Of a DNA stretch of 64,000 nt, positions 11,160-22,008 are shown one piece after another. The notes beneath the pieces were generated by a model, which was not told where the DNA came from, searched no databases, and saw only the letters and a program-made list of their open reading frames with translations. A program made the translations under genes and the position numbers. Each line of letters begins with the position of its first letter. Position 1 is the first letter of the stretch. Source of the stretch: Sthenelais limicola (taxonomy: Eukaryota > Annelida > Polychaeta > Phyllodocida > Sigalionidae); the NCBI GenBank assembly GCA_942159475.1, contig OW804094.1, positions 130,496,755-130,560,754 of the forward strand. The letters run 5' to 3'.

Positions 11160-11312
11160 CACTTGTGCAATTTCCATAGTCTCCATGCCAGGATCCATCC
11201 TGGCAAGTAAGCGTCCAGGCCTCGTTAGTGAAATTGCACTGAATAACAATCGTTTCCCACGTCCCTCTTATGTACGCATTGTGTGGTGAATCTGGCAGGG
11301 GGCATCCTATCA
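11160..11312 (-). CDS. Exon 5: compact sushi (CCP)-like module
   Basis: This symmetric phase 1-1 exon of 153 bases has the acceptor CTCTCCCCAG and the donor GTAAGT. It encodes residues 263-312. Four cysteines (265, 287, 298, 310) and a tryptophan between the third and fourth (W303, in DGSW) give the sushi/CCP pattern, with pairing 1-3 and 2-4 expected. The module is short, about 46 residues from first to last cysteine against roughly 55-60 in typical CCP domains, so 'sushi-like' is safer than a firm assignment. Sequons occur at N288 (NFT) and N309 (NCT). It acts as the membrane-proximal extracellular spacer: the next exon encodes the transmembrane helix, and the split codon is GGG (Gly313). 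Confidence 0.88.
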
Positions 11313-14300
11313 CTGGGGAGAGAAAGAGAAGAAGAAAAGGAAGGAAATTAACATTTTTCTCTTACCGGAATTTCACAAAGCTGATTTCCAGGGGACTTGG
11401 CGGGAAAAATATGCATGAACACTGGGGAAACAGATTGGGTGTCACCCACGTTTAAAACATTAACATTTGATACTTTAATGACTGACAGTCGATCTCTTAA
11501 ATTCCATCATGAATTCATTAAATTCGGCGTAATTGACAAGTTCTTGTGACTTTTTTCCAGGTATTTTCATCTGACGGAATGACATTGAGAAAAATAACGA
11601 CTAAATGATCAAGAACCTTTCGTCAGCGATGCCCATGATGCATGCACAATGTATTTCCTGATGTCTCAAAGAAAATTACGAAATTTGTCATTTTGAAGAA
11701 GATTCATTTTACTTCGATTTGTGAACCGACGCACGGCCCTATTGTACCATAATCTGTTAATGGGAGTCATCCCTTAGCATCAAAAGAAGGATTTCAATTT
11801 CGTGCCATCATTTGTTCAGGTTTATCTGGTGCTCGAGTCAAGCATTCAATCATCAATTTAACAAGCAGGCTCCGTATGAAATGAAAACATGATGATGGCC
11901 TGATGGGGATGGAATTAAAGGAATATAATTTTGTTTTAAGGATAAATGAGTGGCGACCCAATTCCACTTGGCAAACAGCTTCAGGGAGTAAGTTAAATTC
12001 ATAGCCAGGGTTGGTCCGGAAATTGCATTGCTTAACATACTGGAAACACTCTTCTTTTTGATTTTCCTGTGATGAAGAGTGGAAAGATAATGAAATGGTA
12101 TGTACTCTAGAAAAGGCTGTTATAGAATGTCATAAGGTCCTGCGAGCTACCTCTCTTCTGCCAGGGGACCATAAGGGAAAGAAACCCGTGTGGAGCCGTA
12201 TAATTTATAAGGATGCATAGGGATCAAGCCTAAAGGACATGAATACACCCATATCAGTGGGATGCATTCTGGAGAGATGTACGGCCAGTGAGGGTATTTA
12301 ACGTGGTGTTGAAAATAATCAATCATTTTGAACTTGCTCCGCAGCGCTTGGGAATGGCACAGAGCCAAGGAACACAACACGAGTGAATGGCCAGCCCGGT
12401 AAAACTACCAAGGACTGAGAACATCAAAAATATCCAATGAATGGCTGTGGGATAGCGTAAAAATTATGTTTTCTTAGTTCGGCGCCAGCTTCCAAGGATA
12501 TATTGTTAACATGAAAGCCAATCAGCTCATAAATTTTGTCAAAGTGGTAGGGATACAATTGCCCAGCAAGAACGCCACTACGGATGACAGAGCAAGTAAA
12601 TATCATGCAGTAGTTGTGTGCATTCTAGCTGTGAGAGACTTGGCAATTTTATCCTCTATAGGACAATCCTGGTATATATAGAAGCCGCCACCAAAGTCCC
12701 CCCATCTAAGAGAAAATGCTAATCAACAGATAAAAATGTAAATTGAATCCATTCTAACTCGAGTTAAATCCTCAATCGAATAGTTCCCCCCCGTTTTCGA
12801 CATTAATCTTACGCCCATTCTTTCGCAGACAATTTGATCTCTGAACCCGCCGTCCCATTCACTATTCCCTTTATATCAAGAGAGTCAGCTGTGACCTTTG
12901 CAACAGTGAGTTGGAAGGTCGAAGTCTGACATTTTGGACAAAGATAACTGACAGTAGAAATCCTTGACGCTATCGGTTTTGAACCAATGCCACCCCCGAG
13001 TGGATGTATAGTCACTGAGAAAAACAACCCCGTTCTATGAACCCGACTGACCCTTTGTTCCAAACAGACAGAATGTTATGTGTACAAGTGGATTTTAAAG
13101 AAAAGGAGAACGTGCTTGCAAAAAGAGTGATATAAAACGCCCCTACTACAAGGGAGAGGCACAGCAAAAAGATAAAATCAAAGCACCAGCCATGTTAGGT
13201 AATGGATGTAGAAATCTCACACCTTATAACTAAGAAAACCTGTTCAATCCTCAAGTGGTTTGGATTTGTACTTTGGAGTCAAAAGAAAGGGAAAAGAACG
13301 CCTATTGCGCTGTTTGTTTTGAAAGACCAGCTCAGATCACAAAGGATGAATATGGAGTTCTAAGGGAAGCTCTTCTCCGGCTTCTATATACTTCTATGTC
13401 TTCAATAGAAATCCGTTTTTATGTACTTCCCGGAGAAAGACTGCCTGCGACGAGGCCTACTCGCCCTATACTACTTGTATTTTTCACGCGAGGCTGGCAT
13501 ATTATTACCATAAAGGCTAATACCCCTTATATCCCACCGAATCACAGATGGGTACTTCCCTTGGCAAAATACACTTATTGATAATCTCCGGAAGAGAGGT
13601 TAAAATGTATTACAAAGAATATGACAGTTTCTTTATGCATCAAGTGCTTTCTACCTGTTTTAACAGTTTAAATCTTATCTTATAAGTTCGGATTCCTTGT
13701 TCATGACTCCCGGATTTGTAACTCACCGTCACGGAAATTTCCCATTCAATTGTTGTAAAACACACATGTACATATGTATTCTACTGCAGTAATGCCCCGT
13801 GCCCACTAAGCCGTTTTTCCAGTCAGCGACATCAAAATGGCAGTCGCCGATACATTGGGAAAATCGAGACTGGATGTATTAAATTCAATTCGATTTAAAT
13901 AAACCTCTATTTGATTGAAATTGTTGACAATAAAGTATATGTTTGCCATTGCAGCCATTTATTAGCAGTTATATTTAGCAACTAAGCAGACGTGGAGTCA
14001 GTCGACCTAGTGGACAACGGCCTTAATACGGTGCAGGCTGAAGGTGCCAAATGAAAGAAACAAGACAATGCAGCGAAGTACATCCGCATAATTACAAACA
14101 GAGAAAGTGTAAGCTGAAATAAATTGCTCCACTAATCAGATCAGACTGATAATAGCGCCTAGAAATGTTGGAGACTGTGTGCAGAGTTGCAGAAGATTTT
14201 CACATCCTACCAAACTAATTGTAGCGAGACAAAAAGTTTTGTTCTATTTCACTGGCAAGTATCGATTGGGTTTTCCAAATTCAAGTATAAACAGCACCCG

Positions 14301-14647
14301 GTGGCAAGGATATTCACCGAGTAAAACAAATAAAGCTACCAGACCTACCCTCGAATATTGCTTAAAAATACCCACGGCATTGTATTGAAAAACAAATGCT
14401 ATAAATGGCCAATTGCCTGTCTTTATGGAATAACCTTATCGAGATCATGTGACGGGCAAAGGGAGAAATGATGAAGAGAAGGCTAATTACGAAGGGAAAA
14501 GACGCTCTGGAGTGAGAATAGCAAGCTATTGCTTTGTTTGGGCAGACAGGACTCCCCATGAAGTCGCCCACCTAAATACCAGGCCATCTCTTGTTCCTAA
14601 GGATGGCAAAAAGAATGTTTGAATGATAATTGAGTAATGATGCTCAC
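11313..14647 (-). other. Intron 4 (about 3.3 kb)
   Basis: This phase-1 intron lies between the CUB and sushi-like exons. Apart from a phase-compatible candidate alternative exon at 12809-13014, I see no coding signal in it. Confidence 0.8.
12809..13014 (-). other. Candidate alternative terminal exon giving a secreted isoform
   Basis: On the minus strand a good acceptor (GTTGTTTTTCTCAG) is followed by a frame that is open in phase 1, exactly the phase left by exon 4. The split codon would be GTG, as in the normal splice. The frame runs 68 codons to a TAA, with the residues VTIHPLGGG at its start. If used, the product would contain the signal peptide, lectin and CUB domains but no sushi-like module, membrane helix or tail. 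A GTAAGA donor overlaps the stop, but using it would leave phase 2 and put exon 5 out of frame. No close AATAAA was seen. The new 68 residues resemble nothing I know, so this remains a guess. Confidence 0.25.
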
Positions 14648-14823
14648 CTTCATATTTGAGTAAGAATCTGGAAGGCACGTCCTGACTGTCACTGGTTTGA
14701 ATTTCAACCGTATAGCTATTAGAGTCGCTCACGTACACGTGCTTTTGCTCAGGGTCGCCGTTGCAAACTACAACACCTCTCGAGCCCGACCTATCATGTA
14801 GCACAGCGTATTCTCGACAGTAC
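14648..14823 (-). CDS. Exon 4: C-terminal half of the CUB domain
   Basis: This exon of 176 bases follows a TCTCCCACCCAG acceptor. Its first base completes codon 203 (AG|G, Arg), confirming the phase-2 junction with exon 3. It encodes residues 204-261. C205 and C223 form the expected second CUB disulphide. The closing strands YTVEIQT (240-246) and RFLLKYE (255-261) are typical of the end of a CUB domain, where a phrase like F.L.Y is conserved. The donor is GAAG followed by GTGAGC, phase 1. The downstream junction to the sushi-like exon makes codon 262 GTG (Val). An alternative acceptor lying in intron 4 (at 13014) is also phase-compatible with this donor. Confidence 0.93.
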
Positions 14824-17800
14824 CTGGGTGGGAGAAATAAATACCATTAGGAAGATGTAAAACATTTCAAAAAGACAAAACTAGAAGTTAAAAACAAGCC
14901 ATTAATAGCACAGACTCGTAGGTAGGGCCTCAGAGATGATCTTTATTATCACGTCAATGTATGCCACTCAGGATCTACTTTAAAGGTCACATCTACAACT
15001 TTAGATCTGCATGCTTGGGTGTCTAGAGAGTGGGTTTATTTGTATACAAGATGTTATCTTTGTGTTTTAGACTTCTTAGAAGTACTTTCAAGAATATTTG
15101 AACACTGAATTACCAGCGATTTCCAAATTCAGTCTCTTGCTATTAAAATGTTATAGTAACTTTCAATAAGGGAATGGATCAGTTAGTGACAAGATGTACA
15201 CTCTGCATTTCTACTGCATATATTATAGTAAATCCTACTAAACAATATTCCAAAATGATAAATACTATGCATATCTGAGTATGTATCTGGTATTGTTTTG
15301 AACACAAAAATCTGTTCGGTTATGTTGAATTGTTTTGAACCTTATTTTGTCTTAATCTGAGAGGATTAGGTGAATTGAAGGTGAATTGTACATTTTCCGA
15401 CGACTTGACCCATATGCCTTATCAATAAAATATGCACATGCATAATCAATAAAAGAACGGAGTCACAGTTAGAAGCTTTAAATCAATTACAGGTACGGAA
15501 GAAAATGGGATCACATTTCAGGGATAAGATATAAGCGTTGACAGGAGTAAAAGACAATACAAAAGAACCCATTTGAAGCCTGGCGCAAACAACACGCGTC
15601 AATGCGTGTGTTCATAATTGCAAGTGGAGAAAAAAACTGATCTTACATATGGTTCGGTTCATAGCGATCATGAAACGAACCTATAGGAAGGCAAGACATC
15701 GGGGACATGCAAGAGCTCTCAGCCAGCTGTCCATCGCGTGTGAAACATGGTCAGACTGCTATAAACTACATTGACATTGGCCAATAGTCTGTTTCTCCTC
15801 AGTCACGCATTCGCGCAATCACTGTCTTTCAGTTCTCTTCTTCGTCTTCATATGACGCGCGCCAGAATCTGCCGTCTGCCTCTAAATGGACAATGGATAG
15901 AGGTTTTCTACCGCAGAATAGAGCCCGTCCCCTCTTGCTGAAATAGGAAGATCTGCCTTGCAAGCCTTTTGTTGCCTGTTAGCCGTGTATCGTTTCAAAA
16001 CCTGGCCTCTCTATTTCTATGATACACGTTCGCCCAGAGGTGAAGACCATTGTCCCACCAATTGATGCGCTGATCCTCCCTGAGTGTGCGGCACAGAGAT
16101 TTTTCTCAGGTGTAGTTGCAGCTATACATCATTATGTCCAACCATTCACTGAACACTACCACTTTCTGTCAGAGAGGGGTACAGCGCTAGTTCTCTGAGC
16201 CGTTCTGTGGCATATATTCACATTAATATGGAAAAAACAGCTTTTGGCCTGCCTCTTTCCGTAGCAATGGCCTGGAGCAGCTGGTTTGCCAAGCAAAGTC
16301 TTGCTGACAGGAGCTTTTTAGCGGGATAACAAAGTTACAACATATTCACGGAGTCATGACAGATACAAGCCATCGAATAATGGCACCAGCTTGCCACACT
16401 AATCCGACCAGACAAACCTGGTGCCAAAAGCCCGATAAACCTGAAGGTGAGGCAATTGTTAGCCAAGCTGCAGATCCCACGCCAACTCCCAAGACTTATT
16501 GTCCTCGACGGAGAACCAAATTACCTTCATTATTTTGTAAACCGATGGACATTTTGCCCCCACACCATACTCGCCCCTTTTGTATTTTAAGAACCGGTAT
16601 TGATTATTTATTTATCACAGGGGAAATGATATGGTTGAGCATTTGATGTAGCTTGAGAACCGTGGTGGCGAGGGGTAATCCATTTCTTTGATGATAATTA
16701 TTATTACGTCCGACTTAATTAGTCTTACAAGGCTCCTCACGGTTTTGAAGGATCCTAGTGAATCGAGAGGTTCCCTTTTTACTTCCTCAGAATATTTGTA
16801 TTTATTTGTGTCAATCAGAGTTTAATGAGCTGGCATTTGATTAATTAGGCAGGCTGTTGGTATAGGAGAAAACATGGGCAAAGGGGGCCTGTGCCATTCA
16901 TCAAGAAAGGGACATCTTCCAAGACACCATGACAGTCGAGGCAATAGCACTAATATGGCAGTATATGACTGCTTCGGCTTCGGGATAGGGAACTCTTATA
17001 TATAAAGGAACAAAGACTACCCAGTTTTTCCCTCTTCCTATTTTAGATTTCTTGCTTCGAAGCCTCGATAATATTTACCATGTTCCATGATTGTGCCTTC
17101 CCTTTCGGCCCTTTGAAGTCAATTTTCCCATTTTCTTTTTCATGTCCAAGTCCTCATGGCTATTCCCCTCGAGTGAGTACTCTGGCCATTACGGGCATAG
17201 AATCGATTTTGTGTGTGCCAGGCTTTCCGAGTCTTTCCAATCGAACCACTTCGATTTATAATAAAATTGCTGTTTTATGACAACTACCAGGCTTATCAAT
17301 TCAAAAGCAGAGGGAATCGCACCGCTCAGATACTCATCCCCGATCAGTATGCATACTTATACATACTTTTCCCTTCCCAGACATTTTAGTAGAACAGTAG
17401 ATAAACTATTTTATAGTTATCGGCTTCGTTTTACAAGCCATGGAATGAATCATAAGTCACCACAATGCTGCCTATGTCTAATGAGCCGTCATAAAATATG
17501 GACATAATTGTTTCTCCCCACTTTGCCACGAGCTCCCTTTAATGATATGTTCTGTCACCGTAGTATCTACATCTATAACTATTTATTGGGTCTCAGATCC
17601 GGTCCATCGTTAGAACATGGTCACCTAATTATTCTTTCTGTGATTATTTAGGCACTGCATCGGCTGCCTTCACTGTAATGCACGTCATGCCATAAATTCA
17701 GTACACATAGATCATCTTTAGAACATTATCGGATTTCTTTCGAAAATAATTACTCTTAACACCAAGACAAAGACAGTAAATTTCTTGGCAATTTGTTTGC

Positions 17801-18427
17801 AGATTAAAACAGGGAGGATTCTGTATAATTAGCACTTAAGACAAGGGAGTAAATGACGGGGAATCAAGTTGTATTTTTTTTCTGCTTTTTAATCGTCCAT
17901 TCATCATTCTGGAATCGTTGGAGAGGACATACGTTTACGACGGGTAGATCAGAGTGAAGTTCAATGAATAATGCATGTTGGCGATTGAGGGGAGACTTGG
18001 GTCTGAGTCAACGAACGATGCAACATAAATGGCAAACATCACAGACGGCGATGATTTGTATACATACATCTAGTCATATAATCTAATCTGTTTCTCAGAC
18101 GGCCTCTGAATATTATCATGCGCATCCAATACCCGCCCGTCCGGGTGGAGATGATTTTAATGGTAATCTCTCAGTCTTATCTCGCTCCTCTCTCATCAAT
18201 ATACCTTCGGGTGAAGGCCGTGTACGAGCTGGCGATTTTTTAGGCGCCCTACGTTGGGGATTTTGTACTGATGCACGTTAACGCTAGGAAGGGGTAGTAG
18301 GACAAGCCAGGATGGCCTTAGAGTATGGCATGGAGCTATGGGTGTCTCATGGCCATCAGATGAGTGTAGCGTACTAACAACAACAAAAAATCCCTGTCAG
18401 ACCGAGAGTTTGATCTCAGCTACTTAC
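14824..18427 (-). other. Intron 3 (about 3.6 kb), splits the CUB domain
   Basis: This phase-2 intron inside the CUB domain has donor GTAAGT and an acceptor ending ACCCAG. It contains one copy of the three-member inverted-repeat family (15171-15418). Nothing else recognisable was seen. Confidence 0.8.
15171..15418 (+). mobile_element. Three-copy MITE-like family, copy A
   Basis: About 248 bases with inverted ends: near the left, GTGACAAGATGTACAC, and near the right, GTACATTTTCCGACGAC. Internal phrases such as CATATCTGAGTAT, AATCTGTTCGGTTATGTTGA and GAGAGGATT are shared with copies B and C. It lies in intron 3. Confidence 0.75.
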
Positions 18428-18659
18428 CTTGGCATGATGGGACCGGATCCATGGGTTTGCTCGGCTGGGCTGACTGATCCAAGTGAGAAGTCTACCACGC
18501 TGATGTTGATACGCTGTCCAGGCAATGCCCTAATCACCCAGGGGCAATTTTGCGAGCCAACCGCTAGTTCCTCTGTCACGATACTAGCAAGATAGCCTAC
18601 CGGTTCGGGCACAAGCAAGGGACCCGAGGACTCGCAGGCGTATCTCGGAGCTGTCACGA
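18428..18659 (-). CDS. Exon 3: N-terminal half of the CUB domain
   Basis: This exon of 232 bases starts in phase 1 after a pyrimidine-rich acceptor (CCTCCTCCAG) and ends in phase 2 at AAG followed by GTAAGT. It encodes residues 127-202 plus split codons. Hallmarks of a CUB start are visible: C134, a GY pair at 147-148 leading into a short strand, C164 followed by PW at 165-166, and the alternating strand INISVVDFSL at 176-185. C134 and C164 should form the first CUB disulphide. There is one N-glycosylation sequon at N177 (NIS). The CUB calcium-site acids are not clear in what I can see, so calcium binding is uncertain. The domain is completed only when this exon is joined to exon 4. Confidence 0.92.
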
Positions 18660-21600
18660 CTGGAGGAGGAAAAAATAAAGAAGATAATTGAGCTGGAGGG
18701 AAAGAGGATGGATCAGTGTGACATGGGGCCTTTAACATGTAGTCAGGTCATGCAATTCATAGCTAAGAATTCATATATTCGCCTGGGAACGTCATGAAGC
18801 TAGTGCGTCTCTAAGGAGAACAGGTCGCCCAGGGGGCATACGGCTATCAATATGATAAGCGAAAGTAATCTAAAACCCATGTACTAAACCAGCCCAATAT
18901 AATATTCTGCCGACAGCATTTCACTCTGTTAGTTAACCAAGAGAAGTAACTTTCTTTGCCAAATGTAACTTTGCCTTGCCAGCTCGGCAGTAACGATAAT
19001 AATGTCTTTTTAAACAGTCGCAGGGGAAAGAATCAGACATTTCCGGGAGGGGGATCAGACGTTGGGATTACGCTAGGCTCGCTGAACATTATCATTGCCA
19101 TTCACACAAGACTTCAGGTGGCGAAAGATGATATCGATGGCGCACCATTGTGAATGCTTATCAGTCTGGAAGTCCGGACACTGTAAGTCCTCGGCTCGGC
19201 CAACGCGCTGGATAAGGACCTAAGACAATGGAGGGGCAGCCATGCGGGCTGCCTGCGATTGTTTGTACTGTCCGTCTACCAGTTTCTTACGAGTGGGAGC
19301 GATCTTGTACGGGTTTTACGGTTGGCTTGAGATGATGTTTGCTTATCTCACCGAGGGCCTCACCCTTCGCTATTCTTATCGGCTGATTCGTCCGGAATCG
19401 ATTATAGCCCACGTGAATTCGGCTCCTCGTGCCTGTCGGCCTGCCCTAACTCGAGAGTAATTGCATTTATTGGCCACAATCAATACGGCGACTGGAGGCG
19501 CCATTCGCCTCCACTTGTCCCTTCCGCGACCAGCTATGTTTGGTGATATCCTTAATGAAGATGTAATTGCGGCAAATTACGGCCTGGCCCCCAACTTGTG
19601 CCCGGTAGCGAAAGAGCACGGTGGCGGAAAACAGGCATCCAAATATGATCCGACTGTCGATGGCAGCGGGCTGGGGAGGTAAGAATTAGATTAGGTTGGG
19701 TGCTGACGTCTCAGCAAGACTTGTGCGTGACAAACATAAAATGATGCATAAAGAAGAAGATCTCATCGCAACCCCAAGCTTCCTATAGCCAGACCATTGC
19801 TCTACACCGCTATTCGCTTGAGCTCATATTTCGTTATCTCCTTATAGCCATTAAACATAGCAATCTTGTGTTTTTACTCGCTCGAGAAAAGTAAGTTTCG
19901 GACATTAGGGACGTCATCATTGAACAGTATACAGAGAATTTCAAACGAGGAAACGAGAGAGTGGAACTGGAAGTTCCTCCTCCGTGGGGGAGGAGTAGGA
20001 GGCGGAAGAAAGAGAATGGACTCCTCAGTAGTTGGGATTACTCTGGTCCTTTAAAAAAAGCTTATGGACTCACGGTTAAGCAAAGATTAAGGAATCAAAT
20101 AAATCAGCGGGGCAAATAAGTGCCTCGAAGTTTCCTTAGTATCTGTGTCAGCAAACTTAAACATTTTTTTCCCAATTTGGGAGATGTTTCGCAGCCATAA
20201 AATGGCGTCAGATCCAGCGAACGCCAATCGCATGATGAACTTTTTATACAAGTCGAATCTCAGGAGGATTCAACGGCAAGAAATCATCATTCTCCTGTTG
20301 GGATCTCTTTTTGCTAAGATTACTGTTTTTCGCATAAAAAGTGACTTGCGGTGCTTTTTATGGGAGGGATAATATTCGCCAGAGATAGGGAATACAGGGG
20401 CCAACTGGACTGCATTGAATTTTAAAATGGGAATTATATTAGACCCATACTATATTGCATGACTTGCGTGTGCGTATTGTAGCCACGCTATTGCACGCAA
20501 CCATACTGGCATACAAAATACTAAAGTAATCCAAGATTCACTCAGGGTGAAATGCTCTTTTCAAAAGCCTTTCCTTTATATGATGGGCGTATAATTAACG
20601 TTGGATGAATATTCGTGCCAGCTCATTTTAATATTGGTAGAATTGAACCCATCTATTCGAGTGCATTGGATTCAGGAGACGAATTGCATGTAATCTTCTA
20701 CTACCAAATCGTGGGCCTATTTTGCATTTCCGAAAACATTTAAATTGACTCGAATAATAAAGTTCTCCATATTTTAAAGATAATGGTTTTATTTCGAATT
20801 CCATTCAAGTACCGTTGATGCTGTCGACATAAGTTATAATAATATCTTCCAAGGAACTAATAACAATACTTATTCCATTCAGTAGAGGACAGTATGGATT
20901 GTTGCCATTGCAAATAACTTAGTACTAATGGGAGCGATGTGCTTACGCTTTGAAATTGGATTCAGACTTACATCAAGAAGGCAAATACGTGTATCATGAA
21001 AACATCAAACCGCAAACATTTTAGAGACAGACATCAATATGGAATATCATTTGGGAAAAAAGATGCGATCGTCAAGTTGAATGCATGTTGAGCCGAGAGA
21101 GTGGCTATCCCCTATCTGCTCTCATCCCTCCAAAGTTTCTTTCCCCATCCCTTCCCATCAATTTCTTAGCAAAATTTATTATCGCTGTCGGGCTGAAACG
21201 GATGTTATTCAGCTTATCCTTCCAATGAATTTCAAGTACAAGCCACGTGAGATATTTAAAGGGCACACCCATTATCCTATCAATACGATCCATCAAATCG
21301 GGCCTTTAATAAGCTTTGGTTCGAGGGCTGAGCTAGCCAACTTACTTATAGTAAGGAACCAGGTGTTCTTCACTATAACCCACAAGAATATACAGCACTG
21401 AACGCAAATCAGCACCTGTCATGAAAGCCCGATTTTTTTCATGTTGCGGTTTCTTAAAACTATTTATTACCTACTATGTCTTAAGGGAAAATGGCGATGT
21501 TTTACGTCAATATCTATATCTGCTAACTTTGAAATTCTCCCCTTTTTCTATCTCACGTTTAACATTGATGAATGGGAATAGGTCACAGGAGCCCATCCAT

Positions 21601-21723
21601 CTCATTACTAGCGACTGCTTAAACAAATTAAACTTTTGGCCGTTGTGGCGCTCTCTCTCTTTTATAAAAGAAATGTGTGGTAGGAGGAGAGGGATATGAA
21701 TGTCATATTGAAAATATACGTAC
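18660..21723 (-). other. Intron 2 (about 3.1 kb)
   Basis: This phase-1 intron lies between the lectin and CUB exons, with donor GTACGT and acceptor ending CCAG. I see no coding segment, clear repeat or RNA gene in it. Confidence 0.8.
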
Positions 21724-22008
21724 CTGGAACACATTCAAAACTGACTTCCATATAGCCTTTCAGGTCGGCGGGGCAAGCCCGGTATTCTGCGAAGGCGGTG
21801 GCAAAATTATTAATGCTGCAGGACCTCTTCCCTGAGCACAGTTTAGCTACGTGCTTAACTAAATCGGTTCTGCAGCCAATGTAACCATAGTTTCTACTGA
21901 CACATCGTCCAACTGTCATACGTCCATATAGAGCGCTCGTTATGACGACAACGGAGTTGTCGTGACACTCTGCATTGAAACCCTCCTCTAGACAGTAATC
22001 CCGAACTC
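21724..22008 (-). CDS. Exon 2: complete SUEL-type (galactose/rhamnose-binding) lectin domain
   Basis: This 285-base exon has phase 1 at both ends, so it is a symmetric, self-contained module. It encodes residues 32-125. Eight cysteines (36, 45, 66, 76, 88, 94, 109, 123) match the four-disulphide layout of SUEL lectins. The YGR sugar-binding motif is present at 58-60, in the context ALYGR. The second usual motif, DPC followed by KYL, is altered: the cysteine at 109 is preceded by R and A, and the later part reads LKGYMEV. Sugar preference may therefore differ from classic rhamnose-binding lectins. The acceptor is CTCTTCCAG and the donor is GTACGT. In other animals such domains occur in latrophilins, EVA-1 and egg lectins. 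The CUB and sushi context here is unlike those, so I assign the domain but not a family member. Confidence 0.93.
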
